This document shows, piece after piece, positions 58,405 through 64,000 of a stretch of 64,000 bases of DNA; the stretch's first letter is position 1; every line of letters starts with the position of its first letter. This DNA comes from Mycobacterium sp. PSTR-4-N (GTDB taxonomy: Bacteria > Actinomycetota > Actinomycetes > Mycobacteriales > Mycobacteriaceae). The notes beneath the pieces are model-generated. The model made no database searches and was not told where the DNA came from. It saw only the letters and a program-made list of their open reading frames with translations. The stretch is taken from contig NZ_JAKRFN010000004.1 of assembly GCF_022348085.1 (NCBI RefSeq), positions 124,001 through 188,000 on the forward strand, written 5' to 3'. The position numbers and the translations under genes are program-made.

Positions 58405-58410
58405 TAGGAT
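58405..58410 (+). promoter_or_regulatory. -10 box of gatB (leaderless)
   Basis: TAGGAT, seven bases before ATG 58418. It gives gatB its own promoter separate from gatCA-pfkA. Confidence 0.6.
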
Positions 58411-58417
58411 CGGGGTC

Positions 58418-59920
58418 ATGTCTGTCGACACCGCCGAGCTGCTGGATTACGACCAGGTCATCGCCTCCTACGAGCCGGTGCTGGGCCTCGAGGTGCACGT
58501 CGAGCTCTCGACGCAGACCAAGATGTTCTGCGGCTGCCCGAACCGCTTCGGGGGCGAACCCAACACCCAGGTGTGCCCGGTCTGCCTCGGGTTGCCCGGC
58601 TCGCTGCCGGTGCTCAACGAGGCCGCGGTCGAGTCCGCCATCCGCATCGGCCTCGCGCTGAACTGCCAGATCGCGCCGTGGGGCCGGTTCGCCCGCAAGA
58701 ACTACTTCTATCCCGACCAGCCCAAGAACTACCAGATCAGCCAGTACGACGAGCCGATCGCCGTCGACGGTCACCTGGACGTACCGCTCGACGACGGCAG
58801 CACGTGGCGCGTGGAGATCGAGCGTGCGCACATGGAGGAGGACACCGGCAAGCTGACCCACCTGGGCAGCGACACCGGCCGCATCGCCGGCGCGACGACC
58901 TCGCTGGCCGATTACAACCGCTCCGGTGTGCCGCTGATCGAGATCGTCACCAAGCCGATCGAAGGCGCCGGTGCCCGCGCCCCCGAGATCGCCCGTGCGT
59001 ACGTGACCGCATTGCGAGATCTGTTGCGCGCCTTGGACGTTTCCGATGTCCGGATGGATCAGGGCTCGATGCGCTGCGACTCCAACGTCTCGCTCAAACC
59101 CATCGGCCAAGCCGAGTTCGGTACCCGCACCGAAACCAAGAACGTCAACTCGCTCAAGAGCGTGGAAGTTGCGGTTCGCTACGAAATGCGTAGGCAGGCA
59201 GCCGTTCTGGGATCTGGCGGCACAGTCACCCAGGAGACCCGCCACTTCCACGAAGACGGCTACACCTCGCCGGGCCGCAGCAAGGAGACCGCGCAGGACT
59301 ACCGCTATTTCCCCGAACCCGATCTCGAACCCGTCGCCCCCAGTGACGAACTCGTCGAGCGGTTGCGCGCCACCATCCCAGAGCTTCCCTGGTTGGCGCG
59401 CAAGCGCATTCAGCAGGACTGGGGTGTTTCCGACGAGGTGATGCGCGATCTCGTCAACATCGGAGCGCTCGATCTGATCACGGCCACCGTCGAGCACGGT
59501 GCGTCCAGCGAAGCCGCCCGCGCGTGGTGGGGCAACTTCCTGGTGCAAAAGGCCAACGAGCGCGGCGCCGAACTCGACGAGCTACCCATCACGCCCGCCC
59601 AGGTGGCCGCAGTGGTCAAGCTCGTCGATGACGGCACACTGACCACGAAGCTGGCCCGCCAGGTCGTCGAGGGTGTGCTCGCGGGAGAGGGAGAACCCGA
59701 GCAGGTCATGAACGACCGTGGACTGGCCGTGGTCCGCGACGACTCGCTGATCCAATCCGCGGTCGACGAGGCGCTGGCCGCGAATCCCGACATCGCCGAG
59801 AAGATCCGCGGCGGCAAGGTGGCTGCCGCGGGGGCCATCGTCGGCGCCGTCATGAAGGCGACCAAGGGCCAGGCCGACGCCGCGCGCGTGCGTGAACTGG
59901 TCATGGCCGCCTGCAGTTGA
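58418..59920 (+). CDS. gatB: Asp/Glu-tRNA amidotransferase subunit B
   Basis: A 500-residue subunit that binds and phosphorylates the misacylated tRNA and performs the amide transfer. Features: [18 protein letters not shown] near the N-terminus, [20 protein letters not shown] (metal-binding cysteines), [44 protein letters not shown], and the C-terminal YqeY-like tRNA-binding helices ([26 protein letters not shown]). ATG 58418 follows a TAGGAT box at leaderless spacing. Confidence 0.96.
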   Translation: MSVDTAELLDYDQVIASYEPVLGLEVHVELSTQTKMFCGCPNRFGGEPNTQVCPVCLGLPGSLPVLNEAAVESAIRIGLALNCQIAPWGRFARKNYFYPDQPKNYQISQYDEPIAVDGHLDVPLDDGSTWRVEIERAHMEEDTGKLTHLGSDTGRIAGATTSLADYNRSGVPLIEIVTKPIEGAGARAPEIARAYVTALRDLLRALDVSDVRMDQGSMRCDSNVSLKPIGQAEFGTRTETKNVNSLKSVEVAVRYEMRRQAAVLGSGGTVTQETRHFHEDGYTSPGRSKETAQDYRYFPEPDLEPVAPSDELVERLRATIPELPWLARKRIQQDWGVSDEVMRDLVNIGALDLITATVEHGASSEAARAWWGNFLVQKANERGAELDELPITPAQVAAVVKLVDDGTLTTKLARQVVEGVLAGEGEPEQVMNDRGLAVVRDDSLIQSAVDEALAANPDIAEKIRGGKVAAAGAIVGAVMKATKGQADAARVRELVMAACS

Positions 59921-59928
59921 CGCTGCAG

Positions 59929-61299
59929 ATGAAGCGCGCCCAGGACCTCGTACTGCGGCTGCTCTCGCATCCGCTGCGGCTGCTGTCGCTGCGCTCGATC
60001 GTCATCCTGGCCCAGGTCGGCGTGATCATCCTGGTGCTGACCCTCGGCGTCTGGGTGTGGGTGGGGGTCACCAACGACCAGTACGACCAGCTCGACCGCC
60101 GGCTGGACTCGCTGTCCAGCCTGGGTGATGTGAACACCCTGCTTCGCAGCGCGCAGGACGGCGTGGGCCCCGAACCGGCCGAGGGCGGGCTGGTACGCAC
60201 GGCGCGGATCGGCTCGGTCGTGGTGTCGATTCCTGCCGACATCGTGCTGCCCGAGCTGTCCAATGGGTACTCCGACGCGACGATCGACGGTGTCCCGTAC
60301 CGCATCCGGACGATCACCACCGGCACCGCGTCCATCGCGCTGGGTGCGCCGCTGGCCGAGACCAAGGCGCGGATCGACTCGTTGCACTGGCGAGTGTTCT
60401 GGATCTGCACCGGCGTCATCCTGGCCACGCTGCTCGTGGGGTGGGTGATCGCGTTGATCATGGTGAACCCGTTCCGGCTGCTGGCCCAGCAGGCCCGCGC
60501 GATCAACGCCCAGTCCAACCCCGACGAGGTGCAGGTACGTGGGGTGTGGGAGGCCGTCGAGATCTCCGAGGCGGTGGAGGGCATGCTCGCCCGCATCGGC
60601 GACGAACAGCAGCGGACCCGAGCGGCGCTGGAATCGGCGCGCGACTTCGCGGCGGTCGCCTCCCATGAGTTGCGCACCCCGTTGACGGCCATGCGCACCA
60701 ACCTCGAGGTGTTGATGACGCTCGACCTCGGCCCCGAGCAGCGCCGCGAGGTCATCGGTGACGTCATGCGCACGCAGTCGAGGATCGAGGCGACACTGTC
60801 CGCGCTCGAGCGGCTGGCCCAGGGCGAGCTGACCACCGTGGCCGACTTCGTTCCCCTCGATGTTGCCGAGCTGCTCGACCGGGCCGCTCACGACGCCATG
60901 CACAATTATCCGGGGCTGGAGGTCACCCTGGCCTCGTCGACGACGGTGTTGATGCTGGGGATGCCCGCCGGCCTGCGATTGGTGATCGACAACGCGATCG
61001 CCAACGCCGTCAAGCACGGGGGTGCGACGCGCGTGCAGCTCAGCGTGATCAGCTCGGCCGACGGCGTGGAGATCGCGGTGGACGACAACGGATCCGGAGT
61101 GCCCGACGAGGAACGCCAGGACGTGTTCCAGCGCTTCCACCGCGGGTCGACCGCGTCGCGTTCCGGTTCCGGCCTGGGGCTCGCCCTGGTTGCTCAGCAG
61201 GCCGAGATTCACGGTGGCACAGCGGCTTTGGAGCACAGCCCCCTGGGCGGCACCCGCCTGATCCTGCGTCTACCGGGGTCGGGGCCCAGCCAGGCCTGA
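59929..61299 (+). CDS. PrrB-like sensor histidine kinase without adjacent response regulator
   Basis: A 456-residue membrane kinase. An N-terminal helix (SIVILAQVGVIILVLTLGVW), an extracytoplasmic domain of about 110 residues (DQLDRRLDSLSSLGD…DGVPYRIRTI) and a second helix (VFWICTGVILATLLVGWVIAL) are followed by HAMP and DHp domains with phosphoacceptor His246 in SHELRTPLTAMRT. The ATPase domain has N-box DNAIANAVKHGG, DDNGSGVPDEER and GSGLGLALVAQQ. From memory the catalytic half is close to PrrB (Rv0902c), suggesting a paralogue. ATG 59929 is used; TTG 59917 overlapping the gatB stop is possible. No response regulator gene is next to it. Confidence 0.88.
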   Translation: MKRAQDLVLRLLSHPLRLLSLRSIVILAQVGVIILVLTLGVWVWVGVTNDQYDQLDRRLDSLSSLGDVNTLLRSAQDGVGPEPAEGGLVRTARIGSVVVSIPADIVLPELSNGYSDATIDGVPYRIRTITTGTASIALGAPLAETKARIDSLHWRVFWICTGVILATLLVGWVIALIMVNPFRLLAQQARAINAQSNPDEVQVRGVWEAVEISEAVEGMLARIGDEQQRTRAALESARDFAAVASHELRTPLTAMRTNLEVLMTLDLGPEQRREVIGDVMRTQSRIEATLSALERLAQGELTTVADFVPLDVAELLDRAAHDAMHNYPGLEVTLASSTTVLMLGMPAGLRLVIDNAIANAVKHGGATRVQLSVISSADGVEIAVDDNGSGVPDEERQDVFQRFHRGSTASRSGSGLGLALVAQQAEIHGGTAALEHSPLGGTRLILRLPGSGPSQA

Positions 61300-61305
61300 G
61301 CCGGC

Positions 61306-62427
61306 CTAGGTCTTCTCGTCGTTGGCCCGGGGGAAGCCGCCGCCCTGCGGGAACAACGGGAACACCACGTCGTCGAGCTTCTGCGCGTCGCCGGAGGTCT
61401 TGTTGACGGTGGCGCCCCAGATGTTGCCGTCGGGAGCGACCTCCAGTGCCCAGGCGTGGCCGTGTTGATCCTGGCGCACCACCTCGGGGTCGCCCGTGAC
61501 CGCGCCGGTGTCCGGCGCCATGCGCACTGCGACGGTCTGCTTGGTGTTGACGAGATTCACCAGAACGGTGCCGTCGAGCGCGGCGCACCCGGCCACTCCC
61601 GGCCGGTCCGGCCAGGTCCACACCGTGGACACCTTCGAGTCCTTGGTGATGCGCTGCAGCCGGTCGGCGGTCGGGGTGCGGTCGGTGACATACAGCGATT
61701 CGTCGGACGGATCGATGCACATGCCGCCCCCGGGCCCGAGGCCGGACAGCGCGGTGGTGATGGGCGCCTGGTTGACCGTGGTGGGTTGCTCGATGCGCAG
61801 CAGCTTGCCCGCCAGCGACGTGGGGTCGGCGGCCAGCGCGGGATCGCCCGCGTCGCCGGTCTGCACCATCAGCGTGGTGGGGCTGGTGAAGATCAGGGAC
61901 CCGGTGTTGCCCGTGGCGCCCTTGGGGATGCCGGTCAGGATCGGCTTGGGCACGTCGCCGTCGGCGATGCGAACCACGCGGTTGTCGGTCGGGGTGCTGA
62001 TGTAGGCGTAGGTCAACCGGTCCTGCTGGTAGGTCGGGGACTGCACGATGTCCATCAGCCCGCCGTCACCGCTGGCGTCGACCGGAATCGTCATCTTGAC
62101 GAACGGCTCGACCCTCGTCGCGACCTGTTTGACCTCCCCGGTCACCCGCTCGGCGACCAGTGCCGACTGACTGTCCGGCAGCATGATCAGTCCGCTGGTG
62201 CTGTCGAGGCAGCCCTGCATCACCCCGGGTGCCGGGCACTGCTTGGGAAACGGCTGGGCGGGCAGCGGTGGCGGTGGAGGCGGCGTCGACTCGGAGCCGG
62301 GCGCCATCCGAGGTTCCGTGGTGAAGGGCTGCGACTGGGCCGAATCGAAGCGCGCACAGCCGGTGATGCCGATCAGCGCAGCACTGGCCACCACCGTGGC
62401 TGCCCGCAATGCGCGGCGTCGACTCAT
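61306..62427 (-). CDS. lppZ: lipoprotein LppZ-like, soluble-glucose-dehydrogenase-type beta propeller
   Basis: A 373-residue exported lipoprotein. The signal peptide (RRRALRAATVVASAALIGITGC) ends in the lipobox ITGC at about residue 24, then a proline-rich linker (SESTPPPPPPLPAQP). The propeller resembles PQQ-dependent sugar dehydrogenases (LTYAYISTPTDNRVVRIADGD, GNTGSLIFTSPTTLMVQTGD, LGPGGGMCIDPSDESLYVTD, VAPDGNIWGATVN). Whether it binds PQQ is not visible. ATG 62427 has TAATCT seven bases upstream. It matches Rv3006. Confidence 0.88.
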   Translation of the reverse strand: MSRRRALRAATVVASAALIGITGCARFDSAQSQPFTTEPRMAPGSESTPPPPPPLPAQPFPKQCPAPGVMQGCLDSTSGLIMLPDSQSALVAERVTGEVKQVATRVEPFVKMTIPVDASGDGGLMDIVQSPTYQQDRLTYAYISTPTDNRVVRIADGDVPKPILTGIPKGATGNTGSLIFTSPTTLMVQTGDAGDPALAADPTSLAGKLLRIEQPTTVNQAPITTALSGLGPGGGMCIDPSDESLYVTDRTPTADRLQRITKDSKVSTVWTWPDRPGVAGCAALDGTVLVNLVNTKQTVAVRMAPDTGAVTGDPEVVRQDQHGHAWALEVAPDGNIWGATVNKTSGDAQKLDDVVFPLFPQGGGFPRANDEKT

Positions 62428-62434
62428 GCGAGCC

Positions 62435-62440
62435 AGATTA
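62435..62440 (-). promoter_or_regulatory. -10 box of lppZ (leaderless)
   Basis: TAATCT on the minus strand, seven bases before ATG 62427. Confidence 0.55.
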
Positions 62441-62563
62441 CGGATCGTTGCGCAGTGCTCGCCACGGCGCCTGGACGCCGACCGGGTCGAGCAGCCGCAA
62501 CCAGGAAGAAAACACGTGGTCGGGCGCGCCGAGCGAATTCCCGGCCACGACTTGAGCAGCACC

Positions 62564-62569
62564 TACCCT
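62564..62569 (+). promoter_or_regulatory. -10 box of the doxX-type gene (leaderless)
   Basis: TACCCT, seven bases before GTG 62577. Confidence 0.55.
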
Positions 62570-62576
62570 GGCAGGT

Positions 62577-63410
62577 GTGACCAGCCCGCATGACTCACAA
62601 CCCTGGCAGCGGCCCGCCGACTCGGCCGGCCGGCCCGCCTCGGCACGTCTGGTGGACCCGGAGGACGATCTGCCCTCGGCGCACTACGGCGGCGACTTCG
62701 AGACCACGGCGATCCCGCGCTACGACACCGCCAAACCGGCTGATCAGCAACCGTTCGGACTGCTGGGAGATGCCGAACCCCTCCCGTACGTCCAGCCGGG
62801 AGGGGGCTTGGCCGCCGGCTCCTACGGCTCGCCCGCGGCCGCCCCGACCGAGGTCGGCAGTCTCGATGAGCGCCGCGAGCGGGACCGCCGCGGCACCCAG
62901 GACCTCGGCCTGTTGGTGCTGCGCGTCTCCGTCGGCGTCCTGCTGGTCGCGCACGGGCTGCAGAACATGTTCGGGCTGTGGGGCGGCCCCGGGCTGGGCG
63001 GGTTCCGCGACTACATCGCCGACGCGGGCTTCCGGTACGCGGAGGTCCTCGGCTACGTCGCCGCCGGCGGGGAAATCGCCGCCGGCATCCTGCTGGTGCT
63101 GGGCCTGTTCACTCCGCTGGCGGCCGCGGGTGCGCTGGCCTACCTGATCAACGCGGTACTCGCCGAGGCGATCGAGGCCCACAACGACGCGCGGCTGTCG
63201 GCCTTCCTCACCGACGGTCACGAGTACCAGATCGTGCTCGTGGCGGCTGTGGCAGCGATCATCCTCGCCGGTCCCGGCCGCTACGGTCTGGACGCTGGGC
63301 GCGGGTGGGCCCGCCGCCCGTTCCTCGGCTCCTTCGCCGCGCTCGTTCTCGGCATCGGCGCAGGCGTCGCGATCTGGGTGCTGCTCAACGGCGCGAACCC
63401 GCTGTCCTGA
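62577..63410 (+). CDS. DoxX-family membrane protein (Rv3005c-like)
   Basis: A 277-residue protein with a polar cytoplasmic N-terminus of about 115 residues followed by four membrane helices with DoxX features (LLVLRVSVGVLLVAHGLQNMFGLWGG, GYVAAGGEIAAGILLVLGLFTPLAAAGAL, GHEYQIVLVAAVAAIILAGPGRYGLD). In M. tuberculosis the relative joins SodA and the thiosulfate sulfurtransferase SseA in a membrane oxidoreductase complex that helps resist oxidative stress. GTG 62577 is seven bases from a TACCCT box. It converges on cfp6. Confidence 0.88.
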   Translation: MTSPHDSQPWQRPADSAGRPASARLVDPEDDLPSAHYGGDFETTAIPRYDTAKPADQQPFGLLGDAEPLPYVQPGGGLAAGSYGSPAAAPTEVGSLDERRERDRRGTQDLGLLVLRVSVGVLLVAHGLQNMFGLWGGPGLGGFRDYIADAGFRYAEVLGYVAAGGEIAAGILLVLGLFTPLAAAGALAYLINAVLAEAIEAHNDARLSAFLTDGHEYQIVLVAAVAAIILAGPGRYGLDAGRGWARRPFLGSFAALVLGIGAGVAIWVLLNGANPLS

Positions 63411-63414
63411 GGGG

Positions 63415-63804
63415 CTAGTCGTACGGGTTCGGCACTCGCCCGCCGCTGGCGGCCGTCAGCACCGGCAGGCTGGCGAACGTGACGGCGGGCAGCGAGACCT
63501 CGGTCCCGTCGGAACGCCGAGCCAGGGCCCAGGCTTTCTTGCCGAATCGCAGTCCGTCGATGTCCTCCCACCGCATCGTCTGCGTGCCGAACAGTGTGCG
63601 CGCGGTGACGGTGTCCCGGTCGGCGACCGTGCGGTAGCGCGCGATCACGATCGACAGGGCGACCGGGATCAACAGCAACAGGACGAAGCAGCCGGGCCCG
63701 GCGAACACGATAGACAGCAGAGCCAGCGCGAAGAGCACGACCGCGAGGTGCGCCATGGGGGAGATGCGGATCACGACCGGGGCGGGCGACGACGTGGAGG
63801 CCAT
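63415..63804 (-). CDS. cfp6: PH-domain membrane protein Cfp6-like (Rv3004)
   Basis: A 129-residue protein with two adjacent membrane helices (MAHLAVVLFALALLSIVF, GCFVLLLLIPVALSIVIA) and a C-terminal bacterial PH (bPH2/DUF2581-like) domain (YRTVADRDTVTARTLFGTQ, MRWEDIDGLRFGKKAWAL). The M. tuberculosis relative was first described as a low-molecular-weight culture-filtrate antigen; its function is unknown. ATG 63804 is preferred; ATGs at 63813 and 63816 are in frame. It is divergent from the ilvB leader, as Rv3004 is from ilvB1. Confidence 0.82.
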   Translation of the reverse strand: MASTSSPAPVVIRISPMAHLAVVLFALALLSIVFAGPGCFVLLLLIPVALSIVIARYRTVADRDTVTARTLFGTQTMRWEDIDGLRFGKKAWALARRSDGTEVSLPAVTFASLPVLTAASGGRVPNPYD

Positions 63805-63839
63805 GCGTCCCATCATCCCATCCCCACCCACGCCGCAAT

Positions 63840-63869
63840 TTGACCGAAGTCCGGTTCGCGGGCTACCGT
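63840..63869 (+). promoter_or_regulatory. promoter of the ilvB leader
   Basis: -35 TTGACC (63840-63845) and -10 TACCGT (63864-63869), spaced 18 bases. The leader-peptide ATG 63878 lies eight bases after the -10 box, so the leader would be translated from a nearly leaderless transcript. This is the best-formed promoter in the window. Confidence 0.75.
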
Positions 63870-63877
63870 CGGGAGCT

Positions 63878-63949
63878 ATGCAGATCCCGGGCTCGCTCGT
63901 AGTAATTGGGTTGCGCGTTGATGCCGCGCTAGCCCTGGTCCGGGCATAG
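63878..63949 (+). CDS. ilvB leader peptide (23 aa, branched-chain rich)
   Basis: A 23-codon reading frame, MQIPGSLVVIGLRVDAALAL plus three more residues, then TAG. Ten of 23 residues are Ile, Leu or Val. Several of their codons are rare in this high-GC genome (GTA GTA ATT at 63899-63907, TTG, GTT, CTA). This is the hallmark of ribosome-mediated attenuation of branched-chain amino-acid biosynthesis, already proposed for ilvB in actinobacteria. In M. tuberculosis ilvB1 follows divergently from cfp6, and the window ends before ilvB would start. Confidence 0.85.
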   Translation: MQIPGSLVVIGLRVDAALALVRA

Positions 63950-63999
63950 CACCACCGCATCGACGCGCAACCCTCGCTCAGCCTCCCGGCTGACGGGGG
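63908..63999 (+). promoter_or_regulatory. attenuator with alternative hairpins upstream of ilvB
   Basis: Stem A pairs 63908-63924 with 63957-63973, 17 bp with a single G-U. Its left arm lies inside the leader-peptide codons. Stem B pairs TCAGCC (63978-63983) with GGCTGA (63988-63993) around TCCC and can extend outward (63971-63976 with 63994-63999, one bulge). The extension of B uses bases 63971-63973 that also belong to stem A, so the complete forms exclude each other. Any T-tract or ribosome-site pairing after 64000 is outside the window. Confidence 0.72.
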
Positions 64000-64000
64000 T

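Noticed and set aside
55568..59548. Very long minus-strand open frame (about 1,300 codons) opposite gatC, gatA, pfkA and gatB
   Set aside because: It lies entirely antisense to four well-supported genes and shows only shadow composition without motifs or repeats.

Overview
The window is high-GC actinobacterial DNA, and its gene order points to a non-tuberculous mycobacterium (Mycolicibacterium type). Read left to right from 6.3 kb, most genes match, from memory, the order of M. tuberculosis H37Rv Rv3046c to Rv3004 in reverse orientation: DUF3349, adhC, fecB, ctaD, serB2, ABC ATPase, Nudix, echA17, two methyltransferases, TB22.2, a PQQ-type lipoprotein, an acetyltransferase, the Rv3032/3031/3030 glucan genes, fixA/fixB, the Rv3027c/3026c acyltransferase pair, iscS, mnmA, lpqA, a MetE-like protein, ligA, an ACT protein, gatC/gatA, pfkA, gatB, lppZ, a DoxX protein and cfp6. 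The window ends in the leader of ilvB. Many genes have a TANNNT -10 box 6-8 nt before the start codon, the usual sign of leaderless mycobacterial transcripts.

Region by region. 0-6.3 kb: a LuxR-type response regulator, a three-subunit molybdenum aldehyde oxidoreductase of the PaoABC (YagRST) type and an APC amino-acid permease. 6.3-7.7 kb: DUF3349 protein and AdhC. 7.8-20.3 kb: the main accessory block, a TetR regulator facing an 11-gene, end-to-end coupled operon. It encodes a peptide-type ABC transporter (fused ATPase, two permeases, lipoprotein), an isochorismatase-fold hydrolase, a metallo-beta-lactamase-fold hydrolase, allantoinase, an allantoin/hydantoin-racemase-like protein, allantoicase, an unrecognised 171-aa protein and an isopenicillin-N-synthase-type 2-oxoglutarate oxygenase. 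I read this as a ureide (allantoin-type) uptake and degradation island, probably for a modified ureide because of the extra enzymes. 20.3-24.6 kb: fecB, ctaD, serB2. 24.7-27.1 kb: a MocR regulator, a 50-aa protein and a YczE-like membrane protein with a three-half-site operator between them. 27-34 kb: ABC ATPase, Nudix, a shortened EchA17, methyltransferases, TB22.2, AGCS alanine/sodium symporter. 34-40 kb: lipoprotein, acetyltransferase and the methylglucose-lipopolysaccharide-type glucan genes, with a 59-bp tandem repeat between converging genes. 40-50.8 kb: electron-transfer flavoprotein, OlsB/PlsC-like pair, IscS/MnmA, CPA1 antiporter, an SDR/TetR pair with twin palindromes, LpqA, MetE-like protein. 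50.8-64 kb: acyl-CoA ligase, LigA, ACT protein, GatCAB with PfkA between, a partnerless PrrB-like sensor kinase, LppZ, DoxX, Cfp6 and a complete-looking ilvB attenuator at the right edge.

No rRNA, tRNA, insertion sequence or CRISPR array was seen. No intergenic gap exceeds about 210 bases. Similarity statements rest on motif recognition and memory of reference proteins, not on searches.
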